A stretch of 64,000 nt of DNA from Bacillus sp. SG-1. GTDB taxonomy: Bacteria > Bacillota > Bacilli > Bacillales > Bacillaceae_B. Location of the stretch: contig NZ_ABCF01000007.1 of assembly GCF_000181495.1 (NCBI RefSeq), forward strand, positions 1 to 64,000, in the 5' to 3' direction. The notes under the pieces are model-generated. The model ran no database searches. It was not told where the DNA came from and was given only the letters and a program-made list of their open reading frames with translations. Within the stretch, counting starts at the first letter, position 1. The number at the start of each line of letters is the position of its first letter. Of this stretch, positions 53,604-63,594 are shown piece after piece. The position numbers and the translations under genes were made by a program.

Positions 53604-53663
53604 CTTATTATCATGGGAACCTCCTGCACCACTAATATTTCTTAAGTATAGGAGGGTTGGTCT

Positions 53664-54578
53664 TTGCAGAATGATGAAAAGAATCAATATGGGATAACTA
53701 TATTTACAGCAACATACAATCGAGCTTATATTATTGACCAATTATATGAATCATTAAAAAAACAAACTGTTAAAGATTTTGAGTGGATCATAATAGATGA
53801 TGGTTCTACTGATAACACATTAAACTTATTGGAAGAGTGGAAGCATAGCGAAAACAATTTTACCATCCGTTTTGTTCAAACCCAGAATGGAGGTAAGCAT
53901 AGAGCCATTAACATCGGTATGGAAATGTCTAATGGAGAGTTATTCTTCATAGTGGATTCAGATGATCATCTACCTGAAACCGCCATTGAAACCATTTTAA
54001 GGTGGTATCCAGGAATTAAAGACCATCCTATGTATGCAGGTTTGGGAGGATTAAAGGCTTACAGGAATGGGAGCATAGTCGGCAGAACATTTAATGGTGA
54101 ATATGTGGATGCTACCTCCTTAGAAAGAATAAGATTAAGACTGATTGGCGATAAGGCTGAAATATTCAAGACTAAAATAGTTAAAGAATATAAGTTCCCT
54201 GAAATTGAAAATGAAAAATTCATTCCAGAGGGTATTATTTGGAATAGAATAGCCAATGATGGGTTGAAGATAAGATGGTTTAATGAAGTTGTTTATCTCT
54301 GTGAATATTTAGAGGATGGGCTCACAAGTAACTCTGACACTCTACTATTAAATAACTTTGAAGGGTATACCCTCTACATTAAAGAAAACATGACTTATTA
54401 TAATATATGTAATCCTTATTTGCTTCGCATCTTGACAGCCTATGTTTACAGAGCCAAAAAGAAAGGTTTAACATTCAGAGAAATCCAGGAAAGAATCCAA
54501 TTAAACCGAGCGCTAATAATAATATTACATTGCATAGGGAAAGCGCATTACAGTTTTAAAGATCGACTATATAAATAG
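53664..54578 (+). CDS. Glycosyltransferase family 2
   Basis: 304 residues with the GT-A fold: N-terminal TIFTATYNRAYIIDQLYESL, EWIIIDDGSTDNT (nucleotide site) and the DxD-type VDSDDHLPE at ~93-101. Cytosolic transferase for repeat-unit assembly; donor and acceptor unknown. GGAGGG precedes TTG 53664. It looks more AT-rich than the genes before it, which suggests separate acquisition (judged by eye). Last gene before the IS1182 element. Confidence 0.9.
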   Translation: MQNDEKNQYGITIFTATYNRAYIIDQLYESLKKQTVKDFEWIIIDDGSTDNTLNLLEEWKHSENNFTIRFVQTQNGGKHRAINIGMEMSNGELFFIVDSDDHLPETAIETILRWYPGIKDHPMYAGLGGLKAYRNGSIVGRTFNGEYVDATSLERIRLRLIGDKAEIFKTKIVKEYKFPEIENEKFIPEGIIWNRIANDGLKIRWFNEVVYLCEYLEDGLTSNSDTLLLNNFEGYTLYIKENMTYYNICNPYLLRILTAYVYRAKKKGLTFREIQERIQLNRALIIILHCIGKAHYSFKDRLYK

Positions 54579-54711
54579 CCCTTAAGAAGCATATTTTTTA
54601 GGATTTAAGTGATTTATGGATTTCAGTCGGCGTAAAGCTAAAAAAACTCCAGCTCATTTAGACGGCACTGAAAATCTTCCGATTTCTAGAACATAGTGTT
54701 GATTAATAAAG

Positions 54712-54758
54712 AAAAAGCCGACTCTACTCCCTAAAAAAGGAAGGAGGGTCGGCTTTTT
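54712..54758. terminator. Hairpin at the left flank of the IS1182-type element
   Basis: AAAAAGCCGAC / GTCGGCTTTTTT with weaker inner pairing of CTCC and GGAG. It can terminate transcription both ways and may be part of the element's end. Confidence 0.75.
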
Positions 54759-54788
54759 TCTTGGTAAGCTTCGTCCATAATGCTCTTT

Positions 54789-56258
54789 CTATCCCATTAG
54801 CTTTAGAATCCTTTTAATGTTTACCGCAAATATTGCCATCGCACCTTGTAATTCCATGCCAATTAGACCCGAGGATTCTGCCACATTATACCCGTGTCTG
54901 TGTTTTAACTCACTATTTTTTGCTTCTATTTTATAACGTTCTTTTGCTTTTTCCTTAAAGAAATCGCTTTCCTGGAATTTTGCCTGGTCGGAATGCTGGT
55001 CGGACTTTATGGAAACGGAATACGTCTTACTTTTGGCTCCTCCCTTGTAGCACCCCTCTCTGAGAGGGCATCTCTTACATTTATCCACGTCAAAATAGTA
55101 GGTGTCAACCTGGTTTCTACCTAATCCTTTTTTACCTTGTCTAGCTTTCCGTATAGCCATATGTCCTGCCTTGCAAACATACATACCCGCATCCTTATTG
55201 AACTCGAATTCATCCTCTTTTTTTCGAGCACCCTGAGTGATTAGAGGATTCAATCTTGAAACCAATTTGATTCCATTTCCCTTGCTATATTCAATGTTGT
55301 CTTTCTCGGAATATGCCGCATCCCCAATAACCGTCTCAATTTTCATGCCCGCAGTTTTACTTTTCTCAATAAGTGTCTGCAGTTCTTTCCCGTCACTTTT
55401 TTCTCCGGTGGTGATGGTTGCGGCTGTAATAATACGTTCTTCACTCATCGCAAGATGGGTTTTGTAGCCGAAGAAAGAGGAATCTGCTGTTTTGTGTCCC
55501 ACTTTGGCATCCTGATCGTTCATGGACTGTAGCTGCTCAATATCATCGGCGACCGTTTCTTTCAGAAGATTAAGCTGTTCCTTAACTTTGGGATATTCTA
55601 AAAGGGTTTCTTCCTTTTCTATTACCTCAATGAGCTCCTGTGAATAGGCGATCTCATCTTCCAACACATCATTGTTGGGCTTCACAGGGAATTTATCCTT
55701 CATACCGTCGTTAACCTTATAAATCGATTTCCGAAGATTCTTGGAGCGCTCCATGAGGATTTCCTTTGGTTTCATTTGATTATAGCGGGCCTTAGTATGG
55801 GTGGCATCGACAATAATGGACTTACTTTTTATGATTTCTTTCTCTATGGCAATCTCCACCGTCTTGTTGACAAGCATGTCTAAAAAGTTCATGTCCTTTA
55901 ACCTAAGTTTACGAAATTTAGTCAATGAACTTGAATCAATAACCGCTTCTTCTGGAGCCATATTTAAGAAATACTTGAAAGACATATCATATTTCGAACG
56001 TTCAACAATATCAACATCTGATACATCGTGAATGGTTTTCAAAAATAAGTATTTGAACATCCGGATAGGGTCAATCGCATTCCGTCCATTATCATGACAA
56101 TATTTATCCTTTAACTCTTCAAAAATGAAGGTGAAGTCGATTAAATCGACTATTCTCCGTAACATATTGTCCTGAGGAACGACAATATCATAAAGATCCA
56201 TATATTTACTAAACGTTATTGATTGTTGTTGTTGTATCATTGGTAGCCACCCACTCAT
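54789..56258 (-). CDS. IS1182-family transposase
   Basis: 489 residues, full length. DUF772-type N-terminal domain (YCHDNGRNAIDPIRMFKYLFLK), DDE-type centre (KSIIVDATHTKARYN; VIGDAAYSEKDNIEYS) and a cysteine-rich C-terminal part (DKCKRCPLREGCYKGG), then the conserved ERYKIEAKNSELKHRHG block. No frameshift seen, so the element may be mobile. The start is either ATG 56258 or ATG 56240. It separates two convergent halves of the polysaccharide locus. Confidence 0.93.
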   Translation of the reverse strand: MSGWLPMIQQQQSITFSKYMDLYDIVVPQDNMLRRIVDLIDFTFIFEELKDKYCHDNGRNAIDPIRMFKYLFLKTIHDVSDVDIVERSKYDMSFKYFLNMAPEEAVIDSSSLTKFRKLRLKDMNFLDMLVNKTVEIAIEKEIIKSKSIIVDATHTKARYNQMKPKEILMERSKNLRKSIYKVNDGMKDKFPVKPNNDVLEDEIAYSQELIEVIEKEETLLEYPKVKEQLNLLKETVADDIEQLQSMNDQDAKVGHKTADSSFFGYKTHLAMSEERIITAATITTGEKSDGKELQTLIEKSKTAGMKIETVIGDAAYSEKDNIEYSKGNGIKLVSRLNPLITQGARKKEDEFEFNKDAGMYVCKAGHMAIRKARQGKKGLGRNQVDTYYFDVDKCKRCPLREGCYKGGAKSKTYSVSIKSDQHSDQAKFQESDFFKEKAKERYKIEAKNSELKHRHGYNVAESSGLIGMELQGAMAIFAVNIKRILKLMG

Positions 56259-56317
56259 ATTAATGATTCTATTATAAAGTAAGGCTTTATTAGCGGATAG
56301 TATTCTTTTTTCTCAAC

Positions 56318-56441
56318 GTTGATTGGAGTGGAAGGTGCGCGACCTCCTGCGGGACTAGCGGGACAGGTGAGACCCCGCAGGCGAAGCCGAGGAGGCTCAA
56401 CGCCCGCCCCGCGGAGTCGTGCACCTGGAACGGAAATCAAC
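56318..56441. repeat. Full copy of a dispersed Bacillaceae repeat element
   Basis: 124 bp beginning GTTGATT and ending AATCAAC. The ends form an imperfect inverted repeat of about 21 bp (GTTGATT-N9-GGTGC on the left, its inverse on the right). The interior is GC-rich with paired blocks CCTGCGGG/CCCGCAGG. I recognise this type from many Bacillus genomes, where it often yields spurious Pro/Arg-rich ORFs, as it does here. Confidence 0.8.
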
Positions 56442-56464
56442 ACTTTTTTCGTAAAATCGGTAGT

Positions 56465-56508
56465 AAAAAAGGCAGGGTTGCTCTTTTTAGTGAACGACTC
56501 TGCCTTTT
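56465..56508 (-). terminator. Terminator of the leftward polysaccharide genes
   Basis: AAAAGGCAG / CTGCCTTTT with a long loop; minus-strand T6. Confidence 0.75.
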
Positions 56509-56543
56509 CCTATTTTTTTGGACTTTTTCAGTGGCCTCCTCAT

Positions 56544-57626
56544 TTAGTGGAGTTTTTTCTTTGACAGCTTCTCATACAATTTTAAATATTGTTCTGCTGT
56601 CTTTTCAACAGAAAATTCTTTTGATCTTTCAATTGACTTCAACCTTAACTCCTTAATGAGACCAGGGTCATTCAATAAATCCTCTATTTTTTTGACGAGA
56701 TCCTGTACATTTTCAGGATCGAACAAAAGGCCGGAACTTCCAACTACTTCCCTTAAACCAGGAATATCACTGGCAATAACAGGAAGACCTGAAGTCATTG
56801 CTTCTAAGACCGCTAAACCGAACCCCTCCCATTTTGAAGGCTGAATATAAATAGATGCCATCTTCATCAGTTCCGGAATATCTTGACGTTCCCCCAAAAA
56901 GTGTACCCTGCTGCTTACTCCTGAATTAATAGCAAGAGATTCCAGTTCACCTTTCCTTTTACCGTCCCCTGCCACTAAGAGATGAACATTGGATGTAAAC
57001 TTCAATGCTTTAATAATTACTTCGTGGTTTTTCTCTTTTTCCAGCCTGCCCACTGTTAAAATCACGGGGTCTTTTACAGTCAGCCCCTCAATATGAACAG
57101 GATCAATTTCAAGGAACCTCGCACTTCTTATTCCGTTATGAATAATCTCAATTTTTTTCTCAAGGCTCTTATACCTTTCTATTAAGCCGCTGGCAGTTCC
57201 TTCACTTATACAAACAATCTTATTGTATTGACCATACATAAACAAATCAAGCAGATAAAAAAATTTTTTATTTCTCCTTCTGTTCATTGTACTGTGTTCA
57301 GTGGTGATGAGCACAGGATTCTTTTTGGAGACAAACTTTGCTGAGGCAACCCAAAACTGGGATGGAAACAAATGGACATGTATAATGTCATAATGATGGA
57401 ATATATTCCTTAAGAAAAATAGATTGGTTAAACTATATCTGCTACTTGCTTGCGCTTCCAGTAATTTCACTCCTGGAAGCGTCACCCCCCCATCCTTCAT
57501 CCCACTTCGTTCCAAAAGATAGAGGTCAACTTCTATACCCTCTTCCACTTGTATTGAAATTAATTCTTTTAATAAGTTTTCAGCCCCACCAAATTCTAAA
57601 TTGTTGATAACATGTAATACCTTCAT
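56544..57626 (-). CDS. Glycosyltransferase family 4 (GT-B)
   Basis: 360 residues. N-terminal GGAENLLKELI loop (residues 14-24), and the C-terminal donor-binding motif ILTVGRLEKEKNHEVIIKAL then SKWEGFGLAVLEAMTSGLPVIAS with the E-x7-E pair of retaining GT4 enzymes. Final gene of the leftward operon; GGAGGG precedes the ATG. Specific linkage unknown. Confidence 0.92.
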   Translation of the reverse strand: MKVLHVINNLEFGGAENLLKELISIQVEEGIEVDLYLLERSGMKDGGVTLPGVKLLEAQASSRYSLTNLFFLRNIFHHYDIIHVHLFPSQFWVASAKFVSKKNPVLITTEHSTMNRRRNKKFFYLLDLFMYGQYNKIVCISEGTASGLIERYKSLEKKIEIIHNGIRSARFLEIDPVHIEGLTVKDPVILTVGRLEKEKNHEVIIKALKFTSNVHLLVAGDGKRKGELESLAINSGVSSRVHFLGERQDIPELMKMASIYIQPSKWEGFGLAVLEAMTSGLPVIASDIPGLREVVGSSGLLFDPENVQDLVKKIEDLLNDPGLIKELRLKSIERSKEFSVEKTAEQYLKLYEKLSKKKLH

Positions 57627-57666
57627 AGGAACAACCCTCCTGCCGCCTAAACAAGTTATCCGCTAA

Positions 57667-58938
57667 CTACTTAACACCTACTACCGATGAGGAGGAATTT
57701 TGCTTGTCTGCGGCCTCAAAGAATAGAGAAAAAGAAACAATGAATAGTATCCACTCAGACCATTCTGTACTTAATGGGTGAAAAAAACCATTGACTATAA
57801 AATAGATAAGTATGAACAAAGAACAATAGTACTCCCCGCGCCTTCTTGGGTCCCTTGTTTCAGATAAAGTGACAAAGAATCTCCTGACATAAAGTATCCA
57901 AAAACTGATAAAAAGGCAATAACCCGTAAGTCCAATCCAACCTGTATCTGCCCAGACCTGTAAATAAGTATTATGAATAACAATGGAATCAACTTGATTT
58001 GTTCCTAAGCCTGATCCAATGAGCGGATTCTTCAATACTTTTTCAAGCGCTTCTTGGGTCATTTGATATCTATAGGGGTCGCTCTCTCTGAATCCTTCAA
58101 CTATTCCTTCTGAAAAAACATTTCTAACTGTCAAAAATAAACGGCTATCAACTAAATTAAAAGAAAAGATTCTCTCCGTTAGAAAGCCATATAAGAGAGT
58201 ACCCACACTGAATACAGTGAAAATAATGAGTACCGGATGCTTCCTCAACATCCCTCCTATATTCTTTTCCAAAAGCAGAATAAAGAGGATAAATAAGCAA
58301 GCGAGCACAAGCATAAAGGTTCCAGTTCTTGATCCGTCTAACAGAATGACAGATATGCATACCCCGGTCATAATAATATATTTAAAGGCGAATGGCCTTA
58401 TGACAGCTAAACAATACAAGGCATAGACTAGCGGTATTACCCCCACCTTCGTCAGTGAACCTGGAAAGTTCAGAACATTCCCCCATCTCCCGTCCCCTGT
58501 CATTAATTCAGCAAAAGGCAATCCACCATACTTGCCCATTAATAGGAGAGAAAGATTAATATAAGCTGATACAATGAAAGCTAGAAAAGCATAGCGGGAA
58601 TATTTAGGGAAAGTATTAAAGAAAGAAAGAGCGATAATTAAAATAATCGTCAGTTTTGCAGTCTGCTCAAGGGTATAGAATATGGATTCTGTTCCAAATC
58701 CACTTATTAACAAGGAGAGGACAAATAGTAAATAAAAAAGTGTTCCCTTTAATTGAATGATGGGATGTTTAATAAATTGTAGGAACATCAACGGAACAAG
58801 CAGGAATGCCGTCACTATCCAGTGAATATATGGATGAATCGTTGATTTTAAATCTGCAGAGATAACCAAAAACGACCATATAAAAACTATGATACTCCCA
58901 ATTGACAAATAGGAGTGATTAGATTTGTAATTCAACAT
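57667..58938 (-). CDS. Polysaccharide polymerase (Wzy/O-antigen ligase family)
   Basis: 423 residues with 10-12 membrane helices and one large extracellular loop (about residues 270-330, ending in NPLIGSGLGTNQVDSIVIHNTYLQVW), the Wzy_C-type signature with the conserved His. It polymerises flipped repeat units outside the membrane. I chose ATG 58938, 8 bases after GGGAG; the frame opens at 58974. Confidence 0.85.
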   Translation of the reverse strand: MLNYKSNHSYLSIGSIIVFIWSFLVISADLKSTIHPYIHWIVTAFLLVPLMFLQFIKHPIIQLKGTLFYLLFVLSLLISGFGTESIFYTLEQTAKLTIILIIALSFFNTFPKYSRYAFLAFIVSAYINLSLLLMGKYGGLPFAELMTGDGRWGNVLNFPGSLTKVGVIPLVYALYCLAVIRPFAFKYIIMTGVCISVILLDGSRTGTFMLVLACLFILFILLLEKNIGGMLRKHPVLIIFTVFSVGTLLYGFLTERIFSFNLVDSRLFLTVRNVFSEGIVEGFRESDPYRYQMTQEALEKVLKNPLIGSGLGTNQVDSIVIHNTYLQVWADTGWIGLTGYCLFISFWILYVRRFFVTLSETRDPRRRGEYYCSLFILIYFIVNGFFHPLSTEWSEWILFIVSFSLFFEAADKQNSSSSVVGVK

Positions 58939-58975
58939 AATCATTACTCCCTGCTTCATTTTCAGAGGAAACAAA

Positions 58976-60427
58976 CTAATCGCTTCTTATAAAGCTTGCC
59001 AGCTTCATTCTTACCTTTTTATAGGAAAGTGCAGCATATATGAAGATGAGGGCAAATGGTATAACCAAGATAAAATCGGGAATAGGTTGTGTTCGTACGA
59101 AAACTGCCATTAGACAGTTCAGTCCGAAAAATATACTGAAACTCATTGATTTGAGTTGAATCGACAGAGATTTTCCTGCATGCGAAAGTGTGACAAAGTC
59201 AGTTGCTAAAGCGTAAACCATTTGACTGATCAGCCAGGACCATCCTATGGCTAATACTCCTCCTGTCTGATAAAAGATTAAAAAACAGCTGATCAGAAGA
59301 AACAAAGCACCGCCATTCAAGGCTGCACCCATCCAGTACCTTCCTCCTGCAAGTAAAAGTTCATAACTCAAATTACTATGGGCATTTATACATACCCCCA
59401 AGAGCAGAATGACGAAAAGACCAACTGTCTCGTGTTCAGACATGCCCATCAACTTGAGACCCACCGGTGCCAAAAGGACCCCTGCCATATTTAATAAATA
59501 GTATGAAAACCAGCTGATCAACAAAATAAACGGCAGTCTGTTATACAGGAGTGTCCTTTCTTGAGGATCAACTAGCATTCTAACAAATTTAGGAAAGATC
59601 ACTAATCCAATTGCATTGGAGAAAAACCATACCTTCGTTGCAAGATCGAAAGCAGACCTGTAAATTCCTAAGTAATGCAAGCCAAAGAACCTGTTTACAA
59701 GGACAGATCCTATTGCGATGACAGTTTGCTGCAAGAATTGGGAAGTTGAAAGGACGAAAGAGGCCCCAAGCAGGAGTTTAATCTTCTGATATCTAAACCT
59801 TGGACTCCAACTCCCCTGCGGAAGCGCCCCCATTAACACACGGGCAGACAATATATCTGTACAGCGTGCAAAAACCATGAACATTACAAGTATATCCGGG
59901 CGGCTGAAGCAAAACAGGCCCGTATACATAAAAGAATATTTCAAGATACCCGATACAAATTGATACTTGGAATAATTATTAAACCTTTCTTCAGCAATGC
60001 AGTATGCCTGGAACATAGATGTGGGAACCGATGCAATATAATCGATTACAGCAAGTAAAATAATCAGCTTTAGAACCGGCAGATTTAATTGGTCTACTGG
60101 AAAGATTATAACTGGAATTAGTGTTTGCAAGAGGGGAAGGAGGATAAGAAGAGCAATACAAAATATTATATAAATACCCAGCGTTGACTGAAGATGCTGC
60201 TTCTTCGCATCTTCATCTTTTTCCATGGCGAGTAATCTTGATAAGTTTTTAGTCGTACCAAGTTCAATAAAGACAATATAAGCGGTAAGAGTGAGGAAAA
60301 TAGTGTAAATCCCATAATGCTCGGTCCCCAATTGATTGAGCGCTGATGGTATAAACACAAGCCCCAATATACCTTTCAGTGCATAAACTGCATAAATTGA
60401 AGTGACATGCCTGACAAGTCGTTTCAT
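58976..60427 (-). CDS. Repeat-unit flippase (Wzx, PST family)
   Basis: 483-residue membrane protein with 12-14 helices. The start VYALKGILGLVFIPSALNQLGTEHYGIYTI is characteristic of oligosaccharide flippases. It moves undecaprenyl-linked repeat units across the membrane, next to the polymerase gene. GAGGT precedes the ATG. Confidence 0.87.
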   Translation of the reverse strand: MKRLVRHVTSIYAVYALKGILGLVFIPSALNQLGTEHYGIYTIFLTLTAYIVFIELGTTKNLSRLLAMEKDEDAKKQHLQSTLGIYIIFCIALLILLPLLQTLIPVIIFPVDQLNLPVLKLIILLAVIDYIASVPTSMFQAYCIAEERFNNYSKYQFVSGILKYSFMYTGLFCFSRPDILVMFMVFARCTDILSARVLMGALPQGSWSPRFRYQKIKLLLGASFVLSTSQFLQQTVIAIGSVLVNRFFGLHYLGIYRSAFDLATKVWFFSNAIGLVIFPKFVRMLVDPQERTLLYNRLPFILLISWFSYYLLNMAGVLLAPVGLKLMGMSEHETVGLFVILLLGVCINAHSNLSYELLLAGGRYWMGAALNGGALFLLISCFLIFYQTGGVLAIGWSWLISQMVYALATDFVTLSHAGKSLSIQLKSMSFSIFFGLNCLMAVFVRTQPIPDFILVIPFALIFIYAALSYKKVRMKLASFIRSD

Positions 60428-60550
60428 CTTTATACCTCATTTATCCAGCCAATTATGACATCGTTATTCTCATAATTCAACATTGTTACTCTTACGATTA
60501 ATTTATATTTAAACTCCCTATACCTTCTTGGTGAACAGGACTAGGCTTAG

Positions 60551-61705
60551 TTACTCAGGTTCCTTCAATGGGTCCATTAAACACTCTACATAGACTTTCT
60601 CCATATCTGAAAGGATGCTGCTTAATTCAAATTGCCGAACTAACTGAAGGCTGGATTCTCCCATCCTCTCTAGAAGAGACGGATTTTCAATTAACTTAGC
60701 GATATATGATGCGGTAAGTTCATGGTTGTTTACAGGAACCAAGTAGCCGTTTTCTCCATGCGTTATCAAATCTCGACAGCCACGTATTTTTGTAGCAATG
60801 ACGGGTTTACCTGCTGACATAGCTTCCATGACCGCCTTCGGTAATCCTTCCCGCTTTGAAGTCAGGCAGAATAAATCCGCTGCTGCCAACAGTTCATCAA
60901 TATCGGTTCGAAATCCAGCATGCATCACTTCTGCTTGCAAAGACATATCTTTCACATATTTTTTCAGCTCGCGTTCCCCGTTCCCTTCTCCCACCAACAA
61001 ACATTTGATTTGTGGGTAACGGGTCTTTAATAGCCGAATTGCCCGCAGCAACTGAACTTGATTTTTGTTCTTATTGATTTCAGCCACACAAAGAATAACG
61101 AAAGCGGACTCCGGGATACCTAATTCTTCTCTTTTTTGTTTTCTTACAGACGCTTTTTTCACTGGTCCGAACTTTCCTGTATCAACACCTACTCCAGGGA
61201 TGAATATTGCTTTCTTTCTGACCGGGAAAGAGCTTGCGCGCGCAGCATCTTCTGTGTTGATCGTTATCAACACATCAGTCCACCTCGCGAAGAACCATTC
61301 GATGGGATAGAACAACCAATTAAACGTCGATCCTTGTTCATGAAAATGAAAACCATGAGCGGTATATATCACTTTGGGAATCTTTGCTGCCTTGGCAGCA
61401 TATCTACCAAGGATACTGCCGACCGGAGTATGAACATGCACGAGCTTATATTTTTCTTTTTTGAAATTCTGTATCAGGTGGTATAGAGCACTTATGTTAG
61501 CAGGATGAAAAGGAAATCTTCTAAACTCAATTTCATGACATTTTACTTGCTCATCCACCAGAGCCTGCTTTCCATTACCCTTTCGTGAAATCGCATGAAC
61601 TTCCACACCCTTTTTTTGTAACATCTTGATAAACGGCAAATGAAAAGCTTCGAGATGACGAAACACAGTAGCAACAAATGCAACTTTATGAACTTCCTCC
61701 TCCAA
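60551..61705 (-). CDS. Glycosyltransferase family 4 (EpsD-like)
   Basis: 384 residues. Opening VAFVATVFRHLEAFHLPFIKML with the Glyco_trans_4_2 block VHVHTPVGSILGRYAAK; donor motif FCLTSKREGLPKAVMEAMSAGKPVIAT. Similar in layout to EpsD and to CapM-type enzymes. Starts at TTG 61705 behind GGGAGGGG and overlaps the preceding gene by 20 bases, so translation is probably coupled. Confidence 0.9.
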   Translation of the reverse strand: MEEEVHKVAFVATVFRHLEAFHLPFIKMLQKKGVEVHAISRKGNGKQALVDEQVKCHEIEFRRFPFHPANISALYHLIQNFKKEKYKLVHVHTPVGSILGRYAAKAAKIPKVIYTAHGFHFHEQGSTFNWLFYPIEWFFARWTDVLITINTEDAARASSFPVRKKAIFIPGVGVDTGKFGPVKKASVRKQKREELGIPESAFVILCVAEINKNKNQVQLLRAIRLLKTRYPQIKCLLVGEGNGERELKKYVKDMSLQAEVMHAGFRTDIDELLAAADLFCLTSKREGLPKAVMEAMSAGKPVIATKIRGCRDLITHGENGYLVPVNNHELTASYIAKLIENPSLLERMGESSLQLVRQFELSSILSDMEKVYVECLMDPLKEPE

Positions 61706-62534
61706 GCCCTTCCCCTCCCCTGCAAGAGTTAAGCAACCTCTGGGCTCGAATAAATTCCGGTTGTTTTCTCCATTTCCATCTCAAGGCCAATATTATTAAT
61801 TTCCCTACCAGGTTCTTTCCCCTATAGGTTTTCAGTTCATCTGCTTCTATTCCCCCAAACCCTTTTTTAAACTTATTTATCCCTTGGTGACCATTCTCGT
61901 TTAGTGACAAGCCACAGAAATCATACCACTTACCCCCCTTTGCTTTAAAAGAGAGAATGGACTGCCAATGCAAGAAACGGTTTGCCCTTCCAATTAGATT
62001 CTTTTGTGCTGCATCATGAGAATCCCTAAAGGAAGCAGAATAAAGCATGATTGCCCTCTGCCCATCAAAGGTGTATCCATGAAAACAAAGAATATCTTCC
62101 TCCACTTTGGCCATCGTTATAATGAAAGCATTTTTATCGCGGCAGGCTTTTAACTTCTTAGGATTACAGGGCTGGATCTTCTTTTTTTTCGCAAATTGAT
62201 TAAAGGTCTCTGTAAAGGTCTGTATTTCCTTATCGCTTGGATTATTAATCTCTGAGTATTCCACCCCCTCCCTCTCTGCTCGTTTTATTTTGTATCGAGT
62301 GCTTTTGCCTATTTCATCGAATATTTCTTCATCATCTTTCTCCAGATTGATCACCAGTGTTCTAAAGAGCTTATGGAATGTAAACCGCTCCTTATTGTCG
62401 ACTTGATCAACAAGGGGATCCGTTATTAAAAAAGAGTTAAGATGAACATCTGTATCTCCTACCTGCGGCGGGTACCCATCGGAATATGTTTCAGTAAAAT
62501 GGAAGATGCTTCTTTTATATTTGATTTTTAACAC
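61686..62534 (-). CDS. FemAB/GNAT-like acyltransferase in the polysaccharide locus
   Basis: 282 residues. The region STRYKIKRAEREGVEYSEI and the C-terminal HWQSILSFKAKGGKWYDFCGLSLNENGHQGINKFKKGFGG are typical of FemAB-like peptidoglycan-bridge or aminoacyl/acyl transferases. In exopolysaccharide loci such proteins add amino-acid or acyl groups to sugars; here that is inferred from context. GTG start 62534 behind AAGGGGG. The last 7 codons overlap the next gene. Confidence 0.8.
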   Translation of the reverse strand: MLKIKYKRSIFHFTETYSDGYPPQVGDTDVHLNSFLITDPLVDQVDNKERFTFHKLFRTLVINLEKDDEEIFDEIGKSTRYKIKRAEREGVEYSEINNPSDKEIQTFTETFNQFAKKKKIQPCNPKKLKACRDKNAFIITMAKVEEDILCFHGYTFDGQRAIMLYSASFRDSHDAAQKNLIGRANRFLHWQSILSFKAKGGKWYDFCGLSLNENGHQGINKFKKGFGGIEADELKTYRGKNLVGKLIILALRWKWRKQPEFIRAQRLLNSCRGGEGLGGGSS

Positions 62535-62561
62535 ACCACCACCCCCTTCAGTAAAAAAGAT

Positions 62562-63482
62562 TCATTGGAGTTTGATCTCTTTGTAATAATCAATCGTTTT
62601 TCTCAGCCCCTCTGGTAAATTCACTTTAGGTTCCCAGCTTAACATCATTATTGCCTTTGAATTAGCAAGCCGGCTATGTAGAATATCGCCAGACCTGCCT
62701 CCTCTAAAATTAGGTGTTACAGCCTTGCCCATCAGATCCCTTATTTGTTCAAACAGCTGAAGAATCGTTATGCTGATGCCGCTTGAAATATTCAAAACCT
62801 CCATATCCGCTGCATTTAACGCGGATACATTCGCTTCAGCCACATCACCGGCATATATAAAGTCTCTGGTTTGCTTACCATCTCCAAAGATGACAGGAGA
62901 CCTATCTTCCATCAATTCATGTATAAAAATAGGAATTACTCCTCCTTCTCCCTTAATTCCCTGCCGTTCCCCATACACATTTGAATATCGAAGAATTGTA
63001 TACTTCAGGCCATGTATTTTAAAAAATGCCTCTAAATAAAGCTCAGGAGTATATTTAGAGATGCCATAAAATGAAATGGGCATTATTTTTTCATTCTCAC
63101 TAATTTCAGAAGCTACATTTTCTCCATAAACTGCAGAGGTTGAAGAATAGACCACTTTCTTGACCTTGTACTTGACGCATTCATTCAAGACGTTTATCGT
63201 TCCTAGAATATTAACTTCCGCATCCATAATAGGTTCCATGACTGACCGGCTAACATCCACTTGTGCTGCCATGTGGATGACTGCATCGGGTCTTTCCTTA
63301 TCAAAAACATTAGACAAATTTTTGTCTGTTATATTTAATTGGTAGCACTTTACTTTCTTATTAATAGAATTTTTGTTACCGATTGATGAGTCTACAATGA
63401 CAACCTTGTATCCTCCTTCTACTAATGAATTGACTACATAGGACCCAATAAATCCATTTCCTCCCGTCACTAAGATCTTCAA
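62562..63482 (-). CDS. NAD-dependent nucleotide-sugar epimerase (GalE-like SDR)
   Basis: 306 residues. Glycine-rich NAD site GGNGFIGSYVV (residues 7-17), SST triad region SSTSAVYGE (113-121), and catalytic Y139-x3-K143 (YGISK). Extended SDR fold. Supplies an epimerised UDP-sugar (UDP-Glc/Gal or the HexNAc forms) to the locus; which one cannot be read. Start TTG 63482 behind AGGAGGGG. Confidence 0.9.
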   Translation of the reverse strand: MKILVTGGNGFIGSYVVNSLVEGGYKVVIVDSSIGNKNSINKKVKCYQLNITDKNLSNVFDKERPDAVIHMAAQVDVSRSVMEPIMDAEVNILGTINVLNECVKYKVKKVVYSSTSAVYGENVASEISENEKIMPISFYGISKYTPELYLEAFFKIHGLKYTILRYSNVYGERQGIKGEGGVIPIFIHELMEDRSPVIFGDGKQTRDFIYAGDVAEANVSALNAADMEVLNISSGISITILQLFEQIRDLMGKAVTPNFRGGRSGDILHSRLANSKAIMMLSWEPKVNLPEGLRKTIDYYKEIKLQ

Positions 63483-63594
63483 GTGACCCCTCCTTCTCAG
63501 TGAGCAATGTGATTCTCTCGTAATTTATTTATGTGGATAGACTGTTTCACTTTCCGGCTAATTAGCAAAATAGGCCTAAGCTATCTACAGGAAC

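Noticed and set aside
56255-56443. 62-codon minus-strand frame rich in Pro, Arg and Gly
   Set aside because: Lies entirely within the dispersed repeat element; its composition comes from the GC-rich repeat.
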